64,000 nucleotides of DNA from Weissella viridescens (lineage in GTDB: Bacteria; Bacillota; Bacilli; Lactobacillales; Lactobacillaceae), in the NCBI RefSeq assembly GCF_003862435.1, contig NZ_RHGY01000006.1:1-64000 (forward strand), in the 5' to 3' direction. Under the pieces are notes generated by a model that made no database searches, was not told the origin of the DNA, and worked only from the letters and a program-made list of their open reading frames with translations. The translations under genes and the position numbers were made by a program. Positions 25,430-34,073 of this stretch are shown in pieces (within the stretch, counting starts at the first letter, position 1; each line of letters starts with the position of its first letter).

Positions 25430-26446
25430 ATGCAGAAAAAAAGAATTCACGCCATCGATATTGCCAAAGGAATGGCAATTTTGTTGGTCGTTTTTGGTCA
25501 CGCGGTTCAAGGAATTAATTCAAGTGAACATCTGGGCTTCACTACGGCTTGGAGCTCGATTTATGTTGCCAAAGCCGTGATCTATTCATTTCACATGCCG
25601 GCTTTCTTTATTTTGAGCGGTCTGTTTGTCGATCACTGGTTGCGTAAACCAACCAAAGTAGCGCTATGGGATAAAATCAAACGATTGGCTTACCCATATT
25701 TTGTCTGGTCCATTATTTTAGGCACCATTATGCAGGTAGTCCAGCAATATACAAATGGGGGCCTTGGATTCAAAGAATTAGTTCAGGCGCCAATTGTCCC
25801 ATTTTCAGAATATTGGTTTTTATATCTGCTCTTTTTCTTCTTTATGACCTATCTCATCGTTGGTCGCCTTTGGCCTCGTGGCTATAAGCCATTACTATTG
25901 ATTGTTGGAGCAGCCCTGTTTATCAGTTACCCATTTCTTCCCGATGTCTGGATTTTGCTGCGCTTTAGCAAATTCTTTATCTTCTTTGCCTTGGGTACCT
26001 ACTTATTGGATTTCTTTACAGTTGAAGAAAAAAGAAAGCAGACTTGGTTAGGATTAGGTGTAAGTACTGGCGCATTTGTATGCGTAGAGACCCTCTATAT
26101 TTTGGTCTTGCGCGCCAATCTAACACATCTTGCTGATTATGTGTGGTTCTTTACAGCAATCATGGGCACAGCCATGTTGTGCTATGCGGCAAAGCTAATT
26201 GCGCATCAAGCGAATCATTGGTCAGTTAAAGCGCTTGAATATACGGGCGTCATTTCTATGCAAATTTACGTGATGCATATTATTCCGTTAGCCGGAACCC
26301 GTATCTTCTTACTGCGTTTCGCCCATGTGACCAATTTATGGTTGGTTGCCATCATTATTTTCATCGTGGCTTTGATTTTTTCATATCTCGGTTCATACGT
26401 GATTAAACGTTGTCATCTAAATGAATGGTTCTTTGCCGAAAAATAA
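25430..26446 (+). CDS. Membrane acyltransferase, acyltransferase-3 family
   Basis: This 338-residue protein has about ten hydrophobic segments and the acyltransferase-3 N-terminus: HAIDIAKGMAILLVVFGH (catalytic His at its end) and FHMPAFFILSGLF. Members O-acylate sugars or peptidoglycan at the cell surface. It lacks the extracellular SGNH domain of OatA, so it resembles stand-alone acyltransferases. Substrate unknown. GGGAAG precedes ATG 25430. It stands alone, upstream of an LCP-family gene, both compatible with cell-envelope work. Confidence 0.9.
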   Translation: MQKKRIHAIDIAKGMAILLVVFGHAVQGINSSEHLGFTTAWSSIYVAKAVIYSFHMPAFFILSGLFVDHWLRKPTKVALWDKIKRLAYPYFVWSIILGTIMQVVQQYTNGGLGFKELVQAPIVPFSEYWFLYLLFFFFMTYLIVGRLWPRGYKPLLLIVGAALFISYPFLPDVWILLRFSKFFIFFALGTYLLDFFTVEEKRKQTWLGLGVSTGAFVCVETLYILVLRANLTHLADYVWFFTAIMGTAMLCYAAKLIAHQANHWSVKALEYTGVISMQIYVMHIIPLAGTRIFLLRFAHVTNLWLVAIIIFIVALIFSYLGSYVIKRCHLNEWFFAEK

Positions 26447-26560
26447 TAGCCCTTTTAAAATAGAATAGGATTAAGGTTATATTTAAAAATCCTATGTATT
26501 ATTTGTCTTATGAATGTTATAATTGTGTATTATTAAAGCTTTGAAACGAGGGAATTAAGC

Positions 26561-27856
26561 ATGGCTAATGAATATAATTCACGTTCGGAACGACGCGAAC
26601 ATGAAGAAGATGAACAACGGCATCGTGAATCAAAAGGGGCGGCAACTGCCAACGCTAATGGTTCTGGTCCAAAGAAACCTCGTCGCAAGAAAAGCCCATG
26701 GCGCTGGTTGTTATATCTTTTGATTTTGATTTTGATTGCACTCTTTGTCTTTGGTGGGATGCTTTATGCTAAGTCAAAAAATGCAGTTGATAACTCTTAC
26801 AAGCCTTCAAACATCAAAAAGGCGCGTAATGTCGATAAGGTCTTAAATGACGGTAAGCCATTTTCAGTCTTGCTCCTCGGAACGGATACTGGTGAATTTG
26901 GTCGTGACTATAAGGGTCGTACCGATTCAATGATGTTAGTAACGGTTAATCCAAAGGAAAACAAGACGACAATCATGTCAATTCCACGTGACTCATTGGT
27001 CGCTGTACCAGGTTACGAAAGTGAATTCCCAGCAAAGATTAACTCAGCATATGAAGATGGGTCATCAGCCGCAACCATTCGAACGGTTCAGGACTGGTTA
27101 AATGTCCCAATTGATTTCTATGCCCTCGTTAACATGGGCGGGTTGGAAAAGGTTGTTAATCAAGTTGGTGGTATTGAAGTGAAGTCACCATTAACCTTTG
27201 ATTTTAATCCCAACACAGCACACTCTGAAGGTGATGATCTTTATCACTTTACAAAGGGGTCATCAACTTATACCCATACCAAGAATGGTCAAACAAAGAC
27301 GTATGACACAATGGATGGGCGTGCAGCCTTAGCCTTCTCACGGATGCGTTATGCGGATCCTAACGGTGATTACGGTCGTCAAGAACGTCAACGTTTGGTC
27401 ATGCAAGGAATCCTTGATAAGATTAAGCAAAACCCAACCAAGGTACTTTCAAGTAACTTTATTGAAGAAATTGGAAAGTCAACGCAAACGGATATGACCT
27501 TCGGTGATGTTATGAAGATTGGAACTAAGTATGTGAGTGCGGCTAACAACATTAAGTCAGATCACATTCAAGGTAACGGATACAATCTCTCATCAGGTTC
27601 AACAGAAGTCGTTTATCGTGGTGAACAACAACGTGCAACTGATGTTTTGCGTAAGTCATTAGACTTGAAGCAAAAGCAGACCGGAAATCTTTATAGTGGT
27701 GATGTTTCAGATGAAACAATGATTGCCAATGGGGTTCCAACGTTAGCACAGTCAGAAGCGCTATCAAATTCAGACGGTAATAGTGATACATCAAACATCG
27801 CACCGCAAACAGACGGTGTTGCAACTGGTTCAGCCGGTGGTTCAACAACCAACTAA
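26561..27856 (+). CDS. LytR-CpsA-Psr (LCP) family protein
   Basis: LCP enzymes attach teichoic acids or polysaccharides from the undecaprenyl carrier to peptidoglycan. The 431-residue protein has a hydrophilic basic N-terminus, one membrane segment (about 48-70) and an extracellular LCP domain (about 105-260) with LLLGTDTGE, GRTDSMMLVTVNP and MSIPRDSLVAVPG, including the Asp and Arg residues that bind the pyrophosphate lipid. The C-terminal 60 residues are Ser/Asn/Gly-rich. CGAGGG precedes ATG 26561. It may use the wall teichoic acid made by the tag genes at 3.5-7.2 kb. Confidence 0.94.
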   Translation: MANEYNSRSERREHEEDEQRHRESKGAATANANGSGPKKPRRKKSPWRWLLYLLILILIALFVFGGMLYAKSKNAVDNSYKPSNIKKARNVDKVLNDGKPFSVLLLGTDTGEFGRDYKGRTDSMMLVTVNPKENKTTIMSIPRDSLVAVPGYESEFPAKINSAYEDGSSAATIRTVQDWLNVPIDFYALVNMGGLEKVVNQVGGIEVKSPLTFDFNPNTAHSEGDDLYHFTKGSSTYTHTKNGQTKTYDTMDGRAALAFSRMRYADPNGDYGRQERQRLVMQGILDKIKQNPTKVLSSNFIEEIGKSTQTDMTFGDVMKIGTKYVSAANNIKSDHIQGNGYNLSSGSTEVVYRGEQQRATDVLRKSLDLKQKQTGNLYSGDVSDETMIANGVPTLAQSEALSNSDGNSDTSNIAPQTDGVATGSAGGSTTN

Positions 27857-27858
27857 TC

Positions 27859-27897
27859 AAAAAAGGCATTGGAGCAATAGCTTCAATGCTTTTTTTG
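27859..27897 (+). terminator. Terminator after the LCP gene
   Basis: GGCATTGGAGC and GCTTCAATGCT pair around AATA, then seven T residues. Confidence 0.9.
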
Positions 27898-27908
27898 TCT
27901 ATACCAAT
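27893..27908. promoter_or_regulatory. dre-like operator (site 1) upstream of glmS
   Basis: The 16 bases match the palindrome ATTGGTCTATACCAAT at 14 positions; the right half CTATACCAAT is perfect. Such dre sites are bound by GntR-family NagR/DasR repressors that control amino sugar genes. It overlaps the T-run of the preceding terminator. Confidence 0.6.
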
Positions 27909-27949
27909 TCAGAAAGGGCAGGCTGATAACAAGAGATTAAATGCCATAA

Positions 27950-27989
27950 CTATACCAATCATGTGAATTGGTTCGTTGACTATACCATT
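27950..27989. promoter_or_regulatory. dre-like half sites (sites 2 and 3) at the glmS promoter
   Basis: CTATACCAAT (27950-27959) and CTATACCATT (27980-27989) repeat the half site in site 1, and AATTGGT lies between them (27966-27972) in the opposite sense. Site 3 overlaps the -35 box, so binding should repress glmS. Confidence 0.55.
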
Positions 27990-28005
27990 AGTCAAATTGT
28001 ATAAT
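27976..28005 (+). promoter_or_regulatory. Putative glmS promoter
   Basis: TTGACT (27976-27981) and TATAAT (28000-28005) with an 18-nt spacer. No glmS ribozyme-like sequence was recognised between promoter and start. Confidence 0.7.
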
Positions 28006-28064
28006 AATGAAAGTGATAAAATCAAACAACGCATAAAAAGCGCATTTTAAAGGAGACTACACAT

Positions 28065-29879
28065 ATGTATTGTGGAATTGTTGGCTATACTGGTTTAAAC
28101 TACCAATCTGCTCCCATCTTATTAAAGGGACTACAAAAATTAGAATATCGTGGTTATGATTCAGCTGGAATTTTCGTTCCTGATGTTGCTGATAACATGG
28201 ACCAATTAGTTAAGGAAAAGGGTCGTGTTTCTGAATTAGTGGACCTTGTTGATCGTTCAGATGTTTCAGGAACAGCTGGAATTGCACACACACGTTGGGC
28301 AACTCACGGTGTCCCATCTGTTGAAAATGCGCACCCACAAATGAGTGCGAACGAACGTTTTTACTTGGTTCACAATGGTGTGATCGAAAACTATCTTGAA
28401 CTTAAGCACAAGTATTTGACAGATGTACCATTTGTTTCAGATACGGATACTGAAGTTGCCGTGCAATTGGTAGCTAAGTTTGTTGAAGATGGTTTGACAA
28501 CTTTTGAAGCCTTGCAAAAGATGACAAGCTTGCTTGCTGATAACTCAGCTTACGGCTTCTTGTTGATGGATGATCAAGAACCAGATACGATGTACGTTGC
28601 TAAGCGTAAGTCACCACTTTTGATTGGAATTGGGGAAGACTTCAACGTTGTGACATCTGACGCACTTGCCATGCTTGACGAAACGCATGATTTCATTGAA
28701 TTAAACGATAATGAAATTGGTGTGATTAAGCCTGAATCTGTTCGTTTGTTCAACCGTGAAGGTGAAGAAATCAGCCGTGAACCATTCCACGTTGATATTG
28801 ACGCTTCAGAAACTGATAAGGGAACTTACGAATACTACATGCTCAAGGAAATCGACGAACAACCTGTCGCAATCCGTCGTATGTTGGATAAGTACTTTGG
28901 GGAAACTGGTGAAATCTTAATCGGTGACCAAATCTTGAATGATATCAAAGCAGCCGACCGTATCTACATCGTGGCTGCAGGAACTTCATATCACTCAGGT
29001 CTAATCGGTGCCCGTATGTTTGAAAGCTGGTCAGGCATTCCAACTGAAGTGCATGTTTCATCTGAATTTGCTTATGAACAACCTTTGCTTTCAGAAAACC
29101 CATTCTTTATCTTCTTGTCACAATCTGGTGAAACTGCCGATTCACGTGAAGTGTTGCAAAACGTGAACCGTGCTGGTTTCAAGTCTTTGACTATGACTAA
29201 CGTTGAAAAGTCTACGCTTTGGCGTGAAGCCACTTATGCTTTGCCATTGATGGCTGGTCCTGAAATTGCTGTTGCTTCAACGAAGGCTTACATCGCCCAA
29301 GTGACGTTGCAAGCAATCTTGGCCTACGCTTTGTCAGATCGCATCGATCTTGACCTTGAGCAAGAACTATCAAAGATTGCCGTAGATATTCAAGCAATCG
29401 TTGATGATAAGGCTGTCTTTGAAAAGGTTGCCAACGAATTGTTAGTACCTGCCCACAGTGCTTTCTACATTGGTCGTGGTGCAGATGCCGACGTTTCATT
29501 GGAAGCTGCTTTGAAGTTGAAAGAGATTTCATATGTTCAAGCTGAAGGATTCCCAGCCGGTGAATTGAAGCACGGAACATTAGCTTTGATTGAAGATGGG
29601 ACACCAGTTATCGCTTTGATGACACAACCAAAGACTGCTGGTTTGGTTCGTGGAAACATTGCTGAGACACAAGCACGTGGTGCTGAAGCCTATACGATTA
29701 CGACAAAGGCCTTGGCTGAACCAGGTGATACTGGCTACGTTTTGCCGGATGTTGATCCTTTGCTAGCACCTTTGCTATCAGTTGTCCCAACACAACTTTT
29801 GGCATACTACACATCATTGGGCCGTGGTTTGGATGTGGATCATCCTCGTAACTTGGCTAAGTCAGTGACTGTGCAATAA
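28065..29879 (+). CDS. glmS: Glutamine-fructose-6-phosphate aminotransferase (isomerizing)
   Basis: GlmS makes glucosamine 6-phosphate from fructose 6-phosphate and glutamine, the entry to cell-wall amino sugars. The 604 residues comprise an N-terminal glutaminase domain (CGIVGY, LEYRGYDSAGI, HTRWATHG, HNGVIENY) and two SIS domains (SQSGETADSREVL, ASTKAYIAQ), ending AKSVTVQ as usual. Unusually the predicted N-terminus reads Met-Tyr-Cys: the catalytic Cys must be the free first residue, and most GlmS begin Met-Cys. AAGGAG lies nine bases before ATG 28065 and no other start would put Met next to Cys. Likely NagR-type control is indicated by dre-like repeats upstream. Confidence 0.97.
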   Translation: MYCGIVGYTGLNYQSAPILLKGLQKLEYRGYDSAGIFVPDVADNMDQLVKEKGRVSELVDLVDRSDVSGTAGIAHTRWATHGVPSVENAHPQMSANERFYLVHNGVIENYLELKHKYLTDVPFVSDTDTEVAVQLVAKFVEDGLTTFEALQKMTSLLADNSAYGFLLMDDQEPDTMYVAKRKSPLLIGIGEDFNVVTSDALAMLDETHDFIELNDNEIGVIKPESVRLFNREGEEISREPFHVDIDASETDKGTYEYYMLKEIDEQPVAIRRMLDKYFGETGEILIGDQILNDIKAADRIYIVAAGTSYHSGLIGARMFESWSGIPTEVHVSSEFAYEQPLLSENPFFIFLSQSGETADSREVLQNVNRAGFKSLTMTNVEKSTLWREATYALPLMAGPEIAVASTKAYIAQVTLQAILAYALSDRIDLDLEQELSKIAVDIQAIVDDKAVFEKVANELLVPAHSAFYIGRGADADVSLEAALKLKEISYVQAEGFPAGELKHGTLALIEDGTPVIALMTQPKTAGLVRGNIAETQARGAEAYTITTKALAEPGDTGYVLPDVDPLLAPLLSVVPTQLLAYYTSLGRGLDVDHPRNLAKSVTVQ

Positions 29880-29892
29880 GATTTAAAAAACA

Positions 29893-29930
29893 ATGAGCTT
29901 GATTGGTTTCTACCAATTGGGCTTTTTTTA
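29893..29930 (+). terminator. Terminator after glmS
   Basis: AGCTTGATTGGT pairs with ACCAATTGGGCT (three G-U pairs) around TTCT, then T7. Confidence 0.88.
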
Positions 29931-30001
29931 TGGCGCAATCCGTAACGATATGATGGGGAATTGACATTTTTAATCGTGAGGCGCCGATTTTCCTAAATAT
30001 T

Positions 30002-30010
30002 TGCTATACT
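30002..30010 (+). promoter_or_regulatory. Extended -10 element for cca
   Basis: TGC-TATACT is an extended -10 box, 29 nt before the cca start. A TTGACA at 29961-29966 is too far away to serve it. Confidence 0.4.
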
Positions 30011-30038
30011 TAAGAGAAAAGAAAAAAGGAGACCACAG

Positions 30039-31256
30039 ATGAAACTGGCGACACTACCAAAAGAATTTCAAGATGCCTTACCTATTTTAAAGACAATCGA
30101 AGCAGCAGGCTATGAAGCCTACTTTGTTGGCGGTTCAGTTCGCGATACCCTTTTGGGGAAGCCGATTCATGATGTGGATATCGCCACGTCAGCTTTTCCT
30201 GCTGAAATCAAAAGTCTATTCAAAAAAACTGTCGATACAGGGATTGAACACGGTACCGTAATGATTTTAGATCACGGTACCGGCTATGAAACGACCACTT
30301 TTCGGACGGAGTCAGATTACACAGATTTTCGCCGTCCGGATTCGGTGTCGTTCGTACGCTCATTGAGTGAGGACTTAAAGCGCCGTGATTTTACGGTGAA
30401 CGCCTTGGCGCTAACAGCTGATGGCGAAGTGATTGATCGTTTCGGTGGGGTAGATGATTTACAGAACCATGTGTTACGCGCTGTCGGTACACCGGCGGAG
30501 CGTTTTCATGAAGATGCCTTACGGATGATGCGAGCTGTACGTTTTGCCGCGCAATTGGGATTTGAAATTGAACCTAAAACCCAACAAGCTATGCTTGAAA
30601 ATGCCTCCTTATTGGCCAATATTTCAATTGAACGGATTAATGTTGAATTTACAAAGTTATTGCAAGCACCAGCAGCAACCTACGGTATTTTAGAAATGAT
30701 TAAAGGGCGTCTTAATGCCTATATGGCTGGATTGGCGTCATCAGATATTGATTTGATTGGCTTAGCTGAACTTGAAGAAACGGCGCAACCACAAGACGAT
30801 GCCCAAGCATGGACTTTATTGATTTTTGAGTTAGGTTTGACCCCAGATGATGCGGGGACTTTTTTGCGTAATTGGAAGCACAGCAAGGAGCTTATTAAAA
30901 CCGTTCAGACAAGTATTACCTTGTTAAATGAACTACGCCTTGGGGATGTGTCTGATTGGGAGCTATATCAAGCGGGTACAGCCATTCAAACTGCTTTGGC
31001 AGTTGTCGAACTATCTGAGTTAGCTATTGACGTGTCGACCTTACAAGCGCGTTATCAGGCATTGCCAATTCATAGTCGCGCTGAATTAGCAATTACCGGT
31101 GGGGACTTAGCACAAAACCTACAACAAAAGCCAGGTCCCTTATTTGGTAAGATTTTAAATCAACTGGAACATGAAGTTGTGCTAAAACAAATTGCCAATT
31201 TAAAGCCGGCCTTAGTGTACCGTGCCATTGAATTAATGGGAAAAGAGAAGAAATAA
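30039..31256 (+). CDS. cca: CCA-adding tRNA nucleotidyltransferase
   Basis: This 405-residue class II nucleotidyltransferase adds CCA to tRNA 3' ends. It has the catalytic head VGGSVRDTLLG followed by HDVDIATSA (about 32-50), then RRDFTVNALAL, a DGEVIDRFGGVDDL block and the RMMRAVRFAAQLGF region (EDxxR motif). Length is typical of Firmicutes Cca. AAAGGAGA precedes ATG 30039. It is followed after 3 nt by the ABC-F gene and after that by dihydrofolate reductase, all likely on one transcript. Confidence 0.96.
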   Translation: MKLATLPKEFQDALPILKTIEAAGYEAYFVGGSVRDTLLGKPIHDVDIATSAFPAEIKSLFKKTVDTGIEHGTVMILDHGTGYETTTFRTESDYTDFRRPDSVSFVRSLSEDLKRRDFTVNALALTADGEVIDRFGGVDDLQNHVLRAVGTPAERFHEDALRMMRAVRFAAQLGFEIEPKTQQAMLENASLLANISIERINVEFTKLLQAPAATYGILEMIKGRLNAYMAGLASSDIDLIGLAELEETAQPQDDAQAWTLLIFELGLTPDDAGTFLRNWKHSKELIKTVQTSITLLNELRLGDVSDWELYQAGTAIQTALAVVELSELAIDVSTLQARYQALPIHSRAELAITGGDLAQNLQQKPGPLFGKILNQLEHEVVLKQIANLKPALVYRAIELMGKEKK

Positions 31257-31259
31257 CGC

Positions 31260-33173
31260 ATGAAACAATTAAGAGCAGAAAATTTAACGAGTGTTTACGG
31301 GGAAAAGACCCTGCTAGACCATGTCTCATTTTTAGTGGAGACGGGTGATCGAATTGGTGTGATTGGGGTCAATGGCTCTGGAAAGACCACGTTATTGAAT
31401 GCCATTTCAGGAGCGGTCCCAGCTGATTCAGGGACGATTGAAACACCCAATGATTATTCGATTGGGTACTTGAAACAAGATCCAGATCTAGATGAAGATA
31501 AAAAAGTATTAGATGCCATCTTTTCTGGGGCTCAACCGGTCTTTCAACTTATTCGTGACTATGAAGCAGCCTTAGAGGCTTACTCAGCCAATCCAGAAGA
31601 TAGTAAGGCTGAACAACGTTTTACAAAATTACAGAGTCAGATGGATCAAGATGATGCTTGGTTGGCCGAATCTGAAGTGAAGTCAATTTTGACGCAACTA
31701 CACCTACCTGATTTAGACTTGAAAGTGAGTCAACTCTCAGGGGGACAAAAAAAGCGTGTGGGGTTGGCTCAGGTTTTGATTCAAGCACCTGACTTACTTT
31801 TGTTAGATGAACCAACCAATCACTTGGATTTTGATTCAATTGCTTGGCTTGAAAAGTATTTGAGTGAATATCGTGGTGCCGTGATGACCGTTACGCACGA
31901 CCGTTATTTCTTGGATCATGTCACCAATCGTATTTTTGAATTGTCATTTGGTCACCTGTATGAATACACAGGAAACTACCAAGCATTCGTTCAAGCTAAG
32001 GCTGAACGTGTGGCAGCCTCAAAGGTAGCTGATCATAAAAACGAGCAAATGTACAAAAAAGAATTGGCTTGGATGAAAACTGGGGCCAAGGCGCGTTCAA
32101 CTAAGCAAAAAGCCCGTGAAAATCGCTTTTCAGAATTAGCAGATCAACGGGGGACCTTGCAGTTAGATGATGAAGTTGAAGTATCATTAGGTCAATCACG
32201 ACTTGGTAAAAAGGTAATCAATGTCGAACATGCTGATTTAGCATTTGATGGCCGTGTCATTTTAAATGACTTCAATGAATTGATTCAAGCTAACGAACGG
32301 ATTGGTATTACTGGTCCAAATGGAACCGGAAAATCAACCTTATTGAATGTCATTGCTGGTCGTCAAAAGTTGGATTCAGGTGTGGTTGAAATTGGTGAGA
32401 CGGTTAAGATGGCGTTTTACACGCAACAAACCGAACCAATCCCCGAAGATAAACGTGTGATTGAGTATTTGAGCGATGTCGCAGAAGCGATTGTTGATCA
32501 GGATGGGAATCGTGTATCGGTCTCTGATCTTTTGGAACAATTCTTATTCCCAAGCATGATGCACGGGACTTTGATTCGAAAGTTATCTGGTGGGGAAAAG
32601 CGTCGGTTGTATTTGTTGAAACTGTTGATGCAAACACCAAATGTGTTGCTCCTAGATGAGCCTACCAATGACTTAGATATCAGCACCCTAACTGTGTTAG
32701 AAGATTACTTACAAAAATTCGTTGGAACCGTTATTACGGTTTCCCACGATCGTTATTTCTTAGACAAAGTGGCTGATAAACTATTGATTCTACATGGTGG
32801 TGGTGAAATTAGTCGCTACAATGGCTTGTTCTCTGATTATCTTAAACAGTATGGGGCGCCTACTTTAGAAAACGCACCTAGTCACCAAAAGGAAGCGACA
32901 CCACAAAAGGAAGCTGCTCCGGATCCGGAACCAGTCGACGAGAAGCCAAAAAAGAAGAAATTGACTTGGGCTGAGAAAAAAGAATGGGAAACCATTGAAG
33001 ATGAAATTGCTCAGTTGGAAACAAAAGTGGCCGAATTAGAAGCGGCAATGGTTGAGAATGGGGCTGATTTCAGTAAATTAAGTGTCTTACAACATGAATT
33101 TGATGAGACGAATCAAGCCCTTGAAGCCAAAATGAACCGTTGGGAAGAACTATCAGAACGAATTGAGGATTAA
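31260..33173 (+). CDS. ABC-F family ATPase (YfmR/Uup-like)
   Basis: This 637-residue soluble protein has two ABC ATPase cassettes: Walker A GVNGSGKTT and GPNGTGKST, signatures LSGGQKKRVGLAQ and LSGGEKRRLYLL, and Walker B LLLDEPTNHLDF and LLLDEPTNDLDI. A lysine-rich linker and a C-terminal coiled coil (about 555-637) follow, as in YfmR and Uup. ABC-F proteins act on the ribosome, relieving stalled or misfolded states; they are not transporters. It starts 3 nt after cca with AAGAGAAG upstream. Confidence 0.95.
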   Translation: MKQLRAENLTSVYGEKTLLDHVSFLVETGDRIGVIGVNGSGKTTLLNAISGAVPADSGTIETPNDYSIGYLKQDPDLDEDKKVLDAIFSGAQPVFQLIRDYEAALEAYSANPEDSKAEQRFTKLQSQMDQDDAWLAESEVKSILTQLHLPDLDLKVSQLSGGQKKRVGLAQVLIQAPDLLLLDEPTNHLDFDSIAWLEKYLSEYRGAVMTVTHDRYFLDHVTNRIFELSFGHLYEYTGNYQAFVQAKAERVAASKVADHKNEQMYKKELAWMKTGAKARSTKQKARENRFSELADQRGTLQLDDEVEVSLGQSRLGKKVINVEHADLAFDGRVILNDFNELIQANERIGITGPNGTGKSTLLNVIAGRQKLDSGVVEIGETVKMAFYTQQTEPIPEDKRVIEYLSDVAEAIVDQDGNRVSVSDLLEQFLFPSMMHGTLIRKLSGGEKRRLYLLKLLMQTPNVLLLDEPTNDLDISTLTVLEDYLQKFVGTVITVSHDRYFLDKVADKLLILHGGGEISRYNGLFSDYLKQYGAPTLENAPSHQKEATPQKEAAPDPEPVDEKPKKKKLTWAEKKEWETIEDEIAQLETKVAELEAAMVENGADFSKLSVLQHEFDETNQALEAKMNRWEELSERIED

Positions 33174-33178
33174 TAATA

Positions 33179-33676
33179 ATGACGAATATAACTTTAATTT
33201 GGGCGCAAACAAATGATGGAACGATTGCACTCAAACGCCAAATTCCTTGGCGTGAAAAAGATGATCTCAAGATTTTTAAGGCTTTGACCCTTGAAAAGGT
33301 TGTCGTGATGGGACGCCATACAATGGAAAGTTTTAACGGACGTCCGCTACCAGAACGCATGAACTTAGTCTTGACCCATGATGAAAGTCTTGAAGTGCCA
33401 ATGGGCTTCCAAAAGGTATACAGTATTGAATCAGCTATCACAATTGCTGAAGAAGCAGGGACTGACCTAGCTGTTATCGGTGGAAAGCCAGTTTATGAAG
33501 CGTTCATGGACCTAGCAACAGACTTGTACGTAACCTATTTGGATACTGATTTTACAGGTGATGTGAAAATGCCGATTGTCGACAAGACAGAATGGCAAGG
33601 TACAGAATATGCGCATGGCGTAACGAACGAGGATAATGATTACGATTACAGTGTCATTCATTATACGCGACGCTAG
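33179..33676 (+). CDS. folA: Dihydrofolate reductase
   Basis: DHFR reduces dihydrofolate to tetrahydrofolate with NADPH. The 165 residues closely follow the lactobacillar enzyme: LIWAQTNDGTIA, IPWREKDDLKIF (with the catalytic Asp in the DD pair), VVMGRHTMESF, RPLPERMNLVLT and AVIGGKPVYEAF. The upstream site (GAGG at about 11 nt) is inside the end of the ABC-F gene, so translation may be partly coupled. Thymidylate synthase, often adjacent, is not present here. Confidence 0.96.
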   Translation: MTNITLIWAQTNDGTIALKRQIPWREKDDLKIFKALTLEKVVVMGRHTMESFNGRPLPERMNLVLTHDESLEVPMGFQKVYSIESAITIAEEAGTDLAVIGGKPVYEAFMDLATDLYVTYLDTDFTGDVKMPIVDKTEWQGTEYAHGVTNEDNDYDYSVIHYTRR

Positions 33677-33765
33677 AAATTTGCGATTTTATTCACAAGA
33701 AACATGACATTCTGATTTGAGAAGCGTACAATAAAAGTATCTTGAAGTTTAGGTGGTAAAGATTC

Positions 33766-33957
33766 ATGAAGTATTTAACATTATTTTTTTGGATGTTCAT
33801 TTTAGGTGAGGTTGTTGGATATATTTCCAGCGCGCTTTTGGGTGTCAGTTATGATGCGACAACGGTTTCACTATTCTCAGCGATTGTTGGAACGTTAGGA
33901 ACGGTCGTTGAGTATTATATTTCAAAATCAGCCGCACCTAAGCCACGTGAACACTAA
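33766..33957 (+). CDS. DUF2929-type small membrane protein
   Basis: This 63-residue protein has two membrane segments (about 3-24 and 32-52) separated by a short loop and a basic tail. It fits the DUF2929 (YjzD-like) family of unknown function. AGGTGG precedes ATG 33766 by ten bases. It has its own terminator before dnaE. Confidence 0.8.
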   Translation: MKYLTLFFWMFILGEVVGYISSALLGVSYDATTVSLFSAIVGTLGTVVEYYISKSAAPKPREH

Positions 33958-33967
33958 ATGGTCAGCT

Positions 33968-34002
33968 AAAAAGGTCAATCTCTTGTAGATTGGTCTTTTT
34001 AT
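33968..34002 (+). terminator. Terminator before dnaE
   Basis: AAAAAGGTCAATCT and AGATTGGTCTTTTT pair around CTTGT. Confidence 0.9.
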
Positions 34003-34073
34003 TTTGGCCCGATTGGATAAATTAATGCTATGATAAAAGGACGACATTCAAATTAGAAAGGGGGCGCAAAAAC

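Noticed and set aside
27898-28064. glmS ribozyme
   Set aside because: The conserved ribozyme core was not recognised; the region instead holds a promoter and dre-like repeats.
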